Notes under the pieces: generated by a model
Told to the model about the DNA's origin: nothing
Seen by the model: only the letters and a program-made list of their open reading frames with translations
Database searches by the model: none
Part shown: positions 9,801 to 18,134 of the stretch, piece after piece
How positions within the stretch are numbered: the first letter of the stretch is position 1
Layout: the number at the start of each line of letters is the position of its first letter
DNA from: Chara braunii
Taxonomy: Eukaryota; Streptophyta; Charophyceae; Charales; Characeae
Assembly (NCBI GenBank): GCA_003427395.1
Contig: BFEA01000015.1
Coordinates: 3,724,310 to 3,749,070 of the forward strand
Length of the DNA: 24,761 nt
Reading direction: 5' to 3'
Program-made: the position numbers and the translations under genes

Positions 9801-10360
9801 CTCTTCTTCATCTCCCGACGAGCCGACCTCCTCTACCACATAGTTCGAGAGAGGAGAACAATAGACCAACGACCTCACAAAAATCCCATAGCGATGAAAA
9901 TCAGACTTCAATTCTTCCTCTTCCTACGACAGATTGACCTCCTCCACCACATAGTTCGAAGGAGGAGGAAGAAGTAGTTCACTCCATCGCAAAACAGGCG
10001 CAACACCCTAACCTCCCATCCCCTTACCACCTTCCGACACAGACTTATAACAACTAAGTCACCATCTCAACTGCAGTTGTGCCCTAATCCAATCCCGCCA
10101 ACTAGCCCTCCTCACCAGTAGGACGCAATGTTACCAATAAAAAAAAAAACCTTCCCCCCTCCACTTCAGTCCCATGCCTGTTCCATAGGCACGTAAACGA
10201 CAACTGATCCCCACTCTTCCTAGACCCCCTTATTCAACTGCATCCCGCGAGAAGCCGACCTCCTCTACCCATAGTTCGCGAGATGAAGAAAAGTGAAGGC
10301 AGACAACCCTCGACTTCCTCTTGCGACACGCTGACCTCCACCACATAGTTCCCAGAAGAA
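9801..10360 (+). repeat. Four hairpins with a shared GACCTCCTCTACCACATAG loop
   Basis: The loop starts at 9825, 9936, 10257 and 10333. Each copy lies between a pyrimidine-rich left arm and a purine-rich right arm that pair within the copy but differ between copies. The best are copy 2 (9914-9930 with 9954-9971, about 16 of 18 paired) and copy 3 (CATCCCGCGA at 10241-10250 with TCGCGAGATG at 10276-10285, 9 of 10). Copies 1 and 4 pair less well. The loop is shortened in copies 3 and 4. Confidence 0.7.
10032..10130. repeat. Second dispersed copy of the 1478-1757 family
   Basis: CTTCCGACACAGACTTA, then AAGTCACCATCTCAACTGCAG, then GCCAACTAGCCCTCCTCACC followed by AGTAGGACGC is collinear with 1529-1625. 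It lies between the second and third hairpins of the array above. Confidence 0.7.
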
Positions 10361-10399
10361 AAACGAAAGTATCCACCATTTGAGACTTGCCAGCCCTAC

Positions 10400-11429
10400 C
10401 CTCAGATACTAATTAGAACCTTCACCTGCCTACCCCAAACCAAAACTAACTCATGAGGGGAGGTAAACTTCATGCAATCGGAATTTAAAACTGAGTTAGA
10501 GTCACTATTGAGAATCAAAGTTCTAGAGATTAGAATGCGAAGTCTGATTTATGGGTATCAGTATCAAAAGACTGAAGAATAGAAAAAACAGAATACGAAG
10601 TTATTTCGAATTTCAAAATAGGGAAACAATTTCCAAATTAAGAGTTAGACATATGCGATGACTTTTAGATTTGGGTATCCAAAGGGATTTTCGAATATGA
10701 TTCCCAAACCACGGTTTGAAAATCGTGGAATAATCCAGTTAGGGTGATGAATTTAGTTAGGAGATGTAATTAGGAAAACACACTCGAATTTATGGTTGAT
10801 ATGTGATTGATATCAGGGGTAGGAAATCAGAGCACGAATTTCATACGTATTGGAATTAAATTCCGATTTCCGAAATCAAGGATAAGGAGTGATCCAGAAA
10901 ATGGTTACGAGGATCAAATTCAAAAACTTATACAGAAGATCAAACAGGGATTTTACATGCAACCACGATTAGGCATCTGAGGCACGAACTAGAGAAATCA
11001 GGGAAGCGAGGGTAAGGAGAAAGCCGTGAGGGAATGTTCCTCTCCCCATGGATAGGATTCCAGTACTACATGCGACCCTTGGCAATGAAGGCTGCGTGTC
11101 TCAACCCACAAACCATGAACACGAAGTTGAACTTGAACAGTAAGATACTGCATGCTGCTCGTCTTCATTCCTTTCGCCGCCTATCTCCTTCAACAACCCT
11201 CCACAATCCTCATCGTCCTCTTATGACAAGATGTTTTATCATATCGTCATAAAGAATCCAGAGGTCCCATGTAGAACACACTACAAAACGATACTGTTTC
11301 ACTTGAGTAACTGTGCAGCGCGAAACTTGAGGACTACCATATCGAAAAAGCTTCCTCAACCCCCTCCTCAACCCTCCTTCCTACACCCGAACCCAACCCC
11401 ACCACCCTCGAGAGAGAGACACCAGACTC
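10400..11429. other. No recognisable gene
   Basis: A-rich non-coding sequence to about 11030 with small hairpins (for example CCACG/CGTGG near 10712-10731), then C-rich sequence up to the gap. The long frames that run into the gap consist almost entirely of unknown residues. Confidence 0.55.
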
Positions 11430-12399
11430 NNNNNNNNNNNNNNNNNNNNNNNNNNNNNNNNNNNNNNNNNNNNNNNNNNNNNNNNNNNNNNNNNNNNNNN
11501 NNNNNNNNNNNNNNNNNNNNNNNNNNNNNNNNNNNNNNNNNNNNNNNNNNNNNNNNNNNNNNNNNNNNNNNNNNNNNNNNNNNNNNNNNNNNNNNNNNNN
11601 NNNNNNNNNNNNNNNNNNNNNNNNNNNNNNNNNNNNNNNNNNNNNNNNNNNNNNNNNNNNNNNNNNNNNNNNNNNNNNNNNNNNNNNNNNNNNNNNNNNN
11701 NNNNNNNNNNNNNNNNNNNNNNNNNNNNNNNNNNNNNNNNNNNNNNNNNNNNNNNNNNNNNNNNNNNNNNNNNNNNNNNNNNNNNNNNNNNNNNNNNNNN
11801 NNNNNNNNNNNNNNNNNNNNNNNNNNNNNNNNNNNNNNNNNNNNNNNNNNNNNNNNNNNNNNNNNNNNNNNNNNNNNNNNNNNNNNNNNNNNNNNNNNNN
11901 NNNNNNNNNNNNNNNNNNNNNNNNNNNNNNNNNNNNNNNNNNNNNNNNNNNNNNNNNNNNNNNNNNNNNNNNNNNNNNNNNNNNNNNNNNNNNNNNNNNN
12001 NNNNNNNNNNNNNNNNNNNNNNNNNNNNNNNNNNNNNNNNNNNNNNNNNNNNNNNNNNNNNNNNNNNNNNNNNNNNNNNNNNNNNNNNNNNNNNNNNNNN
12101 NNNNNNNNNNNNNNNNNNNNNNNNNNNNNNNNNNNNNNNNNNNNNNNNNNNNNNNNNNNNNNNNNNNNNNNNNNNNNNNNNNNNNNNNNNNNNNNNNNNN
12201 NNNNNNNNNNNNNNNNNNNNNNNNNNNNNNNNNNNNNNNNNNNNNNNNNNNNNNNNNNNNNNNNNNNNNNNNNNNNNNNNNNNNNNNNNNNNNNNNNNNN
12301 NNNNNNNNNNNNNNNNNNNNNNNNNNNNNNNNNNNNNNNNNNNNNNNNNNNNNNNNNNNNNNNNNNNNNNNNNNNNNNNNNNNNNNNNNNNNNNNNNNN
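11430..12399. other. Assembly gap, 970 Ns
   Basis: Unsequenced or unresolved. A TA-rich tract resumes immediately at the right edge, which may explain the assembly break. Confidence 1.
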
Positions 12400-12509
12400 A
12401 TATATATATCATCACAAACAGAACTGCCCGGTAAACCGTAGGCAGAGAGAGAGAAGAGGATAACAAACGAGGGGCTGTGACAAACTGTTTCGTCCGAGTT
12501 TCACCGACT

Positions 12510-12513
<4 letters not shown>

Positions 12514-12543
<30 letters not shown>
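12514..12543. repeat. (AT)15 microsatellite
   Basis: Uninterrupted AT run in otherwise mixed sequence about 115 bases after the gap. Confidence 0.97.
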
Positions 12544-12547
<4 letters not shown>

Positions 12548-12644
12548 ATGAGGTCGGGGACCTTACAATTCGACCCGGAGTTATCCTAGCAGCCTAAGCC
12601 AATTTAGCTTACAAAATCTGCACTACAACCAGCTGACATACATA

Positions 12645-12692
12645 TCCTCCTACCCTAGCCCTGCTGGAAACCGGGTCCAGAGTCCCATATAA
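12645..12692 (-). repeat. Isolated copy of the CCCGGTT-loop hairpin
   Basis: Minus-strand CTGGA/TCCAG stem around CCCGGTT. It matches the hairpin in the 3' parts of the retroelements at 13354-14814 and 15822-18344. An A tract follows on the plus strand (12691-12700), that is, on the wrong side to be this copy's own tail. Confidence 0.65.
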
Positions 12693-12717
12693 AAAAAAAA
12701 TTCCTAAAGAAAAAAAG

Positions 12718-12999
12718 TCACAAAAAATGAGTTATAATTGCAGTACGGGCCAAGATACAATTTGCAAAAGGTGGGAGTGGGGGGTGTTGCTGGAGTGGCT
12801 GAGTGAGGGAGCCGAATGATGCAGGGGAGGAGTCGAGCTTGAGGGGAGATTGGAGGTAAAAACCAGCACCATGGCGGTGGTCCCGGTAGCGCTGGTGGGG
12901 CGAATAGGGTAGGAAGCAGGGGCAGAGTGGACGGTGGGGGGGGGAGGGTGAGCAGGAAAGAAGGTAGTCGTCCCTATGGAGGCAGGTGGGGAGGGTCAT
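12718..12999 (-). pseudogene. Possible Pro/Ser-rich C-terminal tail of LINE B ORF1
   Basis: A 93-codon minus-strand frame starting at the end of the zinc-knuckle segment, in another reading frame. It is Pro-, Ser- and His-rich with no domain. LINE A ORF1 also has a long Pro/Gln-rich tail after its knuckle, so this may be the decayed tail of LINE B ORF1 reached by a frameshift. It could equally be accidental, since the plus strand here is simply G-rich. Confidence 0.35.
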
Positions 13000-13353
13000 C
13001 TAGGACCCCCGGTTTGGGTGACCGGGATAGGAGGGCCGCGGCCTCCTCGCCTACCTGGGCCCCGACCTCAGCCTCTACCTCCACCTTGACGACCAGCAGG
13101 TAGTGGCTCGTTGAACCTGGGGCAGTCGTGGCCAAACTCGTCATGAAACCACCAAAGACACTTCCTACAGAAGGGAGTGTCTTGGTTGGCGAGCTGAATC
13201 TGGAGTAGTTGACCATTGGACCTGCAAAAGACTATCCATTCCATGAAGTTTTGCCATGCAGAAGGGAGGCAATCTATGTGAACATTACCTAGGCATGGCT
13301 TGCCGTTCCTCTTATCCGGTGGGTGAATTTCAATATTTGGAGCGATGAGGTTT
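12996..13353 (-). pseudogene. LINE B ORF1, C-terminal segment with zinc knuckle
   Basis: This is the 3' part of a dead LINE ORF1, a nucleic-acid-binding protein expected to coat the LINE RNA. Reading on the minus strand from 13353, the frame ends a DUF4283-like region (KRNGKPCLGNVHIDC) and continues through GQLLQIQLANQDTPFC into a knuckle at 13122-13169 with the spacing CX2CX4HX6C. The same spacing and the preceding G-x4-V/I-x4-QD pattern occur in LINE A ORF1 at 23444, so the two are one family. An Arg/Gly-rich stretch follows, cut by TGA at 13068-13070 (a CGA codon would fit the RG repeats) and ended by TGA at 12996-12998. The right boundary is the insertion point of the 13354-14814 element. 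I saw no ORF2 (reverse transcriptase) between here and the gap. Confidence 0.75.
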
Positions 13354-13575
13354 AACATCATTAGCATCATCAATTTGCAAGCATAGCGTGCTGCGGGTTT
13401 TGTTCTTCAGCATGACCAGTATCATCATTCTGCCTCTACTACCATCATCATCATTTTGTCATCCTTAGTATTGCGATTCAAGGCCTTGCTTGTCTCTTAC
13501 ATCAGTAGGTGAGTTTGGTCGTCATCATCAGTATCAGCATCTTCAGGATACTGTTTATCGTCATCTGAAAACCCA

Positions 13576-13593
13576 AAAAAAAAAAAAAAAAAA
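13576..13593. repeat. Poly(A) tract inside retroinsertion 1
   Basis: About 18 As within the 5' third of the element. It may be an internal relic tail from an older retroposition, but no flanking duplication was found. Confidence 0.6.
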
Positions 13594-14157
13594 CTCTCAT
13601 CTACCTTTTCTCTCCACCATAATTTTCTGGAATTTCTAGTTCTGATGGATGTGCTTCTGTCGGGATAGGGCTTTTGTGGTCACGGTTGGGACTTTTTGGG
13701 GAAGGGTGGGGGTGGTAATTGGGGAGCCTTACTCTACAGGGGCGCTGCAAGGTGGGAGGTGGTTGCCCTGTCGGGGGTGAGGCGGATTTGTGATTTGTCC
13801 TTGTCTGGGGCCGGGCGGGGAGAGTTGGTTGCCTTCAACCCCGGCGGGGCCAGATAGGAGCAAGGGGAGGGCGAAGGTATCCTCTAGGAGGGAATTGGCT
13901 GCCTTTGCGGAGAGGGGGGGGAGGGGGGTTGTTCCAGGCTGGGGCCGAGGAGGTTATGCTCGGCGGTGGCAGCATGGGACAGGGGTAGGGAGAAGTTTCT
14001 TTGCGCGGTGACTTTCAGAAGCTTCTTGGATCGGATTTCTTCTGTTACGCCTGGTAGTTTGAAGCATTACTCAGGCCTCTGAGGGTTTGTCGGTGGGTTG
14101 TACGAAGCTGCACTGGATTTCGGCTGTTATATTCAGGATCCGTGGTTGTCCAATGCC

Positions 14158-14370
14158 AGAACGACGCTGGCCGGAGCCGGGGTGATGCCCTGTAACTTGC
14201 CGAGGGTGAGGGCATGAGGCCAGGTAGAGAGATCTGGGGGTGCTATGAGGGGGGCATCCTAAAGGACAGCTGGGGGTTACTGACACAGGACGACACTGGC
14301 CGGAGCTGGAGTGAGTCGCGCTGCTCTGTAACCTAGCAGTAAGGGGGCGTGAGGCCTGGTTGAGTTTGTC
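14158..14370. repeat. Tandem repeat, 129-base period, about 1.6 copies
   Basis: The string AGAACGACGCTGGCCGGAGC at 14158 recurs as AGGACGACACTGGCCGGAGC at 14287. It is followed in both by CTGTAAC and by a GGGCATGAGGCC-like string. It lies within retroinsertion 1. Confidence 0.85.
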
Positions 14371-14481
14371 AAAGAATAAGTCAGTTTCGGTGAGCTTGGT
14401 TAGGATCTGTTGGTAATCCCTTAGATACTTGAGTTTTTTGGGAAACTGCTGTGGATTTCAGGAGAGTTTGTCAGAGATACT

Positions 14482-14512
<31 letters not shown>

Positions 14513-14535
14513 GTCATCATCATCATCATCATCAT
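14482..14535. repeat. (ATC)n microsatellite
   Basis: About 18 ATC units with one CGT interruption. More ATC-rich sequence continues to about 14640. The poly-Ile frame through it is not a gene. Confidence 0.95.
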
Positions 14536-14738
14536 AACCACCATCATTATCATTACCATATCATCGGAATTTCTATCTTACACTTTTCATAGAACTACTA
14601 GAAGTCCATCATCATTAGCATCACCATCATCATCATATGAGGGACGCTGAGCCCGGTTCTCAGCATGTTCGGTTCGGTTACTCCGGGTAGACTGTGAGGA
14701 CCCCGGCCTCAATCTTCATTTTGAATAAAAATTTGTTT

Positions 14739-14770
<32 letters not shown>

Positions 14771-14814
14771 AAAGGAGTCTTCTATATAAAAAAAAAAAAA
14801 AAAAAAAAAAAAAA

Positions 14815-14830
14815 GGTTTTCGATGGCATG
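14815..14830 (+). repeat. Target-site duplication, left copy, of retroinsertion 2
   Basis: GGTTTTCGATGGCATG, identical to 15344-15359. Each copy is preceded by a run of As, so the duplication may be a few bases longer. Confidence 0.88.
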
Positions 14831-15343
14831 GCATGGCATGGAAAGGAGAGCCAAAGGGGACAGGTGAGGGTCAACAGGGAGCAGTAATAGAAAGGGCCTA
14901 CCGCCTGATTTTCAACGACTGGGCCAAACTAGATGCAAGGATCCCCCTTAGACCCCCCGAGGAATTCCCCGACCCCTTCCCCCCCCCTTCCAACTGCCAA
15001 GTAGGGATGCAGTGGTACGGCAGGTAGAGGGGCAATGAGAACAGTGCCTCAGTCCACTCTAGCATAGCACATTGATCTGACAGCAGTATAGCTGAGAGGG
15101 GCTGGACTGTGGCCAAGAGGACCAGGGCTAATTTAAGCAGGGGTGAGGGGAGGTACATCCTTCCGTAAGGAAGTAATCAATGCCACCCACTCGGGCCTCC
15201 CAGGCATAATGGGGAGGAGCGTGTGTGAGTCTCCTAATGTGCTTCACGATGACTTGCCGGGGGAATAGGAACCAGACTGTTGCTCCCCAGAATGGCAGGA
15301 GCCAGAACCGCGAGGTTCTGATTTTTTCAAAAAAAAAAAAAAA
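14831..15343 (+). mobile_element. Retroinsertion 2: 0.5-kb poly(A)-tailed plus-strand element
   Basis: The segment lies between two identical 16-base copies of GGTTTTCGATGGCATG and ends in A15 (15329-15343), the signature of target-primed reverse transcription. It landed at the poly(A)/target junction of retroinsertion 1, so it is the younger of the two. The 5' end carries a GCATG stutter. An open frame from 14833 to 15027 encodes 64 residues without a recognisable domain. The rest looks like a 3' UTR with a C-rich patch at about 14985. The element is either a 5'-truncated LINE or a retroposed transcript; nothing in it identifies the parent. Confidence 0.85.
15303..15320 (+). other. 3'-terminal hairpin with GNRA tetraloop
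   Basis: CAGAACC (15303-15309) pairs perfectly with GGTTCTG (15314-15320) around GCGA, a GNRA-class loop. Only ATTTTTTC separates it from the poly(A). In stringent-type LINEs such as UnaL2 a 3' stem-loop is the reverse-transcriptase recognition site. A similar role here is inferred from position only. Confidence 0.75.
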
Positions 15344-15359
15344 GGTTTTCGATGGCATG
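15344..15359 (+). repeat. Target-site duplication, right copy, of retroinsertion 2
   Basis: Identical to 14815-14830. On the minus strand it encodes part of the HAIEN stretch of LINE B ORF1, showing that the insertion target was that ORF. Confidence 0.88.
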
Positions 15360-15808
15360 TCGAAGGGAAAACATAGCGCTCAAAGGCACCCGCAAGGCAA
15401 TGATTCAGTATTTTTCTGCAGCCTCCCGGTCTCTTCCAAGGTCTAAATCTTGTTGTGTCATCCACGACTTGAATAGAACTCGGATAGGACCTTGGCGTGA
15501 AGGGATGGTGTCATGACCTTTGTTGATAAGGTATTCAACAATTCTTTGTGAGCGGGCGACATAGGACATAATATTTGGTCCCTCGCCGTGAGTGCGACCC
15601 CGACGCAAAGAGGATTGAAATTTACGTCCTGATTCCATGCATCTTCATAGATCTGGATAAACTGTTCACGTTGGGCAATTGAAAGTGTTGTCCCTCTGGC
15701 TTGAAAAATGACGATAACGGTTCTGGCTTTGAGCCAATTCACGGTGGCGGTGTCAATCTCTTCGTTGAGATTGAGGTAACTGATGCCATTAATAATTTTC
15801 ACCTCAGG

Positions 15809-15821
15809 GAATATACCGTCA
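15809..15821 (-). repeat. Target-site duplication of retroinsertion 3, 3' side
   Basis: GAATATACCGTCA on the plus strand, identical to 18345-18357. It lies two bases from the oligo-T tract, which is the minus-strand poly(A) tail. Confidence 0.88.
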
Positions 15822-15823
15822 CC

Positions 15824-15845
15824 TTTTTTTTTTTTTTTTTTTTTT
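15824..15845 (-). repeat. Poly(A) tail of retroinsertion 3
   Basis: T22 on the plus strand, read as A22 at the 3' end of the minus-strand element. It directly abuts the target duplication apart from two bases. Confidence 0.9.
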
Positions 15846-15866
15846 GAACTTCGTATATGGGAAACC

Positions 15867-15908
15867 TACTTAACGAGTTGATAAGAGCATCCCCGTTAAG
15901 TAGGTCAG
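15867..15908 (-). other. 3'-terminal hairpin of retroinsertion 3
   Basis: CCTACTTAACG pairs perfectly with CGTTAAGTAGG (about 12 bp with the flanking A-T), enclosing minus-strand GGATGCTCTTATC. It is about 25 bases from the poly(A). The same loop, with a quite different stem (TGCTAGCG/CACTAGCA), precedes the internal A-rich tail at about 16290-16327. Confidence 0.8.
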
Positions 15909-15945
15909 GACGTCGAAGGCTCCATCTATTGGTGGGGAGCTACAC

Positions 15946-16086
15946 CTGCTGGAAATCGGGTCTAGCATCCCTGTACAATGATGTGAATGTATCTGCTGGA
16001 AAGCGGGTCCAACGTCCCTGTACAATGATGTGAATATATCTATTGGAATTGAAGTCCAGCGTCCCTATGCAGAGATGTGTTGATAC
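15946..16086 (-). repeat. 47-base tandem repeat, three units plus a decayed fourth
   Basis: Units start at 15946, 15993 and 16040, with a weak fourth at 16087. Each contains a version of the CTGGAAACCGGGTCCAG hairpin, then GTCCCTGTACA and ATGATGTGAAT. Single related units occur at about 16357 and 16645, and an ATGATGTG relic lies at 16998. Confidence 0.85.
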
Positions 16087-16228
16087 CTGCAACTACCTAT
16101 GTGTGCACGTCAAGCAATATATGTCTGATGGTGGGAGACCATATCCATCTGATCTACAGTATCTCCAAACCAAACTGATGCTTCGAGCCCAATCTTATCT
16201 ATCAGACGGAACCCTAACCATGATGTGA

Positions 16229-16330
16229 TTTATTATTATTATTATTATTTTTTATTATTATTATTATTATTTTTTTTCAACCACGGGCCCTGGTTGCTAG
16301 TGATGATGATAAGAGCATCCACCGCTAGCA
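16229..16330 (-). mobile_element. Internal retroelement 3' end with A/TAA tail
   Basis: On the minus strand, a hairpin with loop GGATGCTCTTATC and stem TGCTAGCG/CACTAGCA (7 of 8 paired) is followed by GTGGTTG and a tail of A8 plus TAA repeats (16229-16277). Upstream, CAGCTCCCCACCAATAGA and the CCCGGTT hairpin match the 3' end of the whole 2.5-kb element. So either an older copy of the same family sits inside it, or the family has two alternative 3' ends. No target duplication was found for this copy. Confidence 0.65.
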
Positions 16331-17087
16331 CTCCATTCTATTGGTGGGGAGCTGCACCTGCTGGAAACCGGGTCCAGCATCCCTATACTGAAACATGGTT
16401 CAAGGAGAGATGTGTCAAAAAGGAGAGCTGCCTCTTTGGCCAGAATCTGACCGCCAGATACCTTTTTAAATGCTAGCAGCGCCCACTCCTGTCTAATCTC
16501 AAAACCCCATTCATCCCATCCTACCTAATCGGAACACAAATATTTGCTGTCATAATGAAGAGAATAAACTCTTGTTATCCCTCCCCCCCTCCAAACCAAT
16601 GAAGATCCACCAAAGCAATGTGTATAACAGTGATGTGACTCAGCTGGAAGACGGGTTCAGAGCCCTTATACAGTGCTGTGTAGCTATGTCCTTCAGAACC
16701 AGTCTGTATATGTACAACAATCCATATGAATCAAAAACCAACCGGTGTGTCTGCACTCATCGATTAATACATGTCCCCATAAGGGAAAACCCTATCCCCT
16801 AACCTAACATAGCACTATAGTAAGTGAGGCATCAAGCCCAATTCTATTGATCAATCCAAAATCAAACCTTAACACAGATATGAAGTGAAAACCCAGAGCT
16901 GATGTACTCTATGTGAAGGAGCAGTGACATTGATTACTTCCCAACGCAGGGGAAGGATTGACCTCCTGCTCATAAAGCATATATGTCCAATACAATGATG
17001 TGCATAAATGTCATCTTGCGCATATATTCACCAACAATAACAACCGTAATCCTCAACAATCCTTTCGTGATTAAGAGTTGAGGGTCA

Positions 17088-17189
17088 GACAGGTAAGAGG
17101 CAATCAACCCTAATCATCGCAGGGAGATCATCTATCCAGGACAGGTAAGAGGCAATCAACCCTAATCATCGCAGGGAGATCATCTATCC
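17088..17189. repeat. Tandem duplication, 52-base period
   Basis: ACAGGTAAGAGGCAATCAAC starts at 17089 and 17141. The unit is repeated without visible mismatch for about 1.95 copies. The second copy overlaps the last codons of the Asn-rich frame. Confidence 0.93.
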
Positions 17190-17607
17190 TATCCCCACCT
17201 GGTGCCAGAAAAGAAGAGACGATTCATCATGAAAAAACACTGAGTAGGGGTGGGGGGGAACAATACCAAATCGGACCTTCAACCTCAAGCCCCACTTCGC
17301 CATCCTCAACAAGCTACGAAATCCCCCCCACTGCCCTGATGACGACATCTGTCCCATGATGGTGATAAGGAGCAAGGATGCAGAAGCACCACTCTCTACC
17401 CCGCTACCTCCGTGGCTGTCACCGCCGCCGTCATCGTGGTTGTTGTTATTCTTCTTGCTATTGTTGTTGTTGTTGTCCGTGTCATCCTTCTCACCCACCT
17501 CACCCTTTTCCCCCAATCCCAGCTCACCGTCGTTTTTATTGTTACTGTTGTTGTTGTTGTTATCAACATCCTCACCCATCTCAACCATCTCGTTGTTTTC
17601 GCCGTCT

Positions 17608-17659
<52 letters not shown>

Positions 17660-17736
17660 CGTCGTTGTTGTTGTTGTTGTTGTTGTTGTTATTGTCAACG
17701 TTCTCTCCCCTCTCTTCCATCGTGTTGGTGTGGCCG

Positions 17737-17767
<31 letters not shown>

Positions 17768-18134
17768 CCTCCTCCTTCGCGCCTATCCCACCCCGCTCAT
17801 CGCCGCTGTTGTTGAAGTTACTATTGTTATTGTTGTCGTTGATGTTATTGTCATTGTTGTTGTCGACCATCCTGCCCGTCTCGCCAATCCCGCCTATCCG
17901 TTGCCTCTCTTCTTCCAACCCCTGCTCCACCTCCATTATTGTTGTTGTTGAAGTTGTTGTTGTTACTGTTGTCGTTGCCGCCGCCGCTGCTGCCATTTCC
18001 ACCATTACCAATAGCCCCCACTCCCCTTCCCACTCAGCTGCGTCATCAGTGGCATATTCGCTCTCTCGATTGCCATCTGCACTCTCATCCCCAACCTCCC
18101 ACTCACCTGTGTAATCAGTGACATATTCCCTCAC
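17184..18134 (-). CDS. Asn-rich open frame inside retroinsertion 3
   Basis: An uninterrupted frame of 316 codons with no in-frame ATG near its start; the first possible codon is GTG, and a stop lies a few codons before it. The N-terminal part is acidic (TGEWEVGDESADGNRESEY), followed by Ala, Thr and then Asn runs of up to about 16. Asn blocks are separated by a repeated short acidic/Gly linker of the form GE-x-G-E-x-V-D (variants near 17560, 17700 and 17870). The tail (about 60 residues) is not low-complexity but I do not recognise it. The preceding minus-strand frame (18361-18131) is also acidic (QDDDRDVLRYY, then SECDEYEGGGEE) and probably continued into this one before a frameshift. I treat it as a decayed, possibly retroposed, coding region. 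A pure AAC microsatellite without a coding history is the alternative. Confidence 0.4.

Larger units (their letters stand above)
13354..14814 (+). mobile_element. Retroinsertion 1: polyadenylated plus-strand element
   Basis: The insertion is bounded by AGGTTT at 13348-13353 and at 14814-14819, a 5-6 base target duplication. It ends with AATAAA at 14724-14729, then an A-rich tail from 14740 to 14814, interrupted by single Gs and a short GGAGTCTTCTATAT. Removing it joins LINE B ORF1 in frame, Glu-Asn on one side to Leu-Ile on the other. Its 3' part has the hairpin GCTGAG/CTCAGC with loop CCCGGTT at about 14647-14665, linking it to the 15822-18344 element family. Internal content is CAT-rich triplets at 13354-13550, a G-rich middle, a 129-base tandem repeat and an ATC microsatellite. 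There is no reverse transcriptase, so it is a non-autonomous element or a 5'-truncated copy. Confidence 0.75.
15344..15821 (-). pseudogene. LINE B ORF1, middle segment (DUF4283-like)
   Basis: Minus-strand reading begins at the 13-base target duplication (15821) and runs through PEVKIINGISY and WLKARTVIVIF in one frame. It shifts frame somewhere near 15560-15650, continues through RVLFKSWM, then meets TGA at 15405-15407. LINE A ORF1 has Trp at that place (FWVEFRFVPL against Y-stop-IIALRVPL), so the stop is probably a mutated Trp codon. The frame then runs through SLRHAIEN to the retroinsertion boundary. The order W-x-x-R, then V-x-x-W, then the hydrophobic VPL block matches LINE A and the DUF4283 pattern of plant LINE ORF1 proteins. 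It has one frameshift and one stop, so it is dead. Confidence 0.78.

Noticed and set aside
11231-12466. 361- and 410-codon frames on both strands
   Set aside because: They are open only because the 970 Ns contain no stop codons.
15303-15320. Intrinsic bacterial-type terminator (hairpin followed by T6)
   Set aside because: The sequence is eukaryotic and the hairpin-ATTTTTTC-poly(A) order inside a target duplication fits a retroelement 3' end.
17356-18114. Long plus-strand Leu/Ser-, Val- and Cys-rich frames
   Set aside because: They are translations of the GTT microsatellite in three plus-strand frames. The minus-strand Asn frame is the only one with structured linkers.
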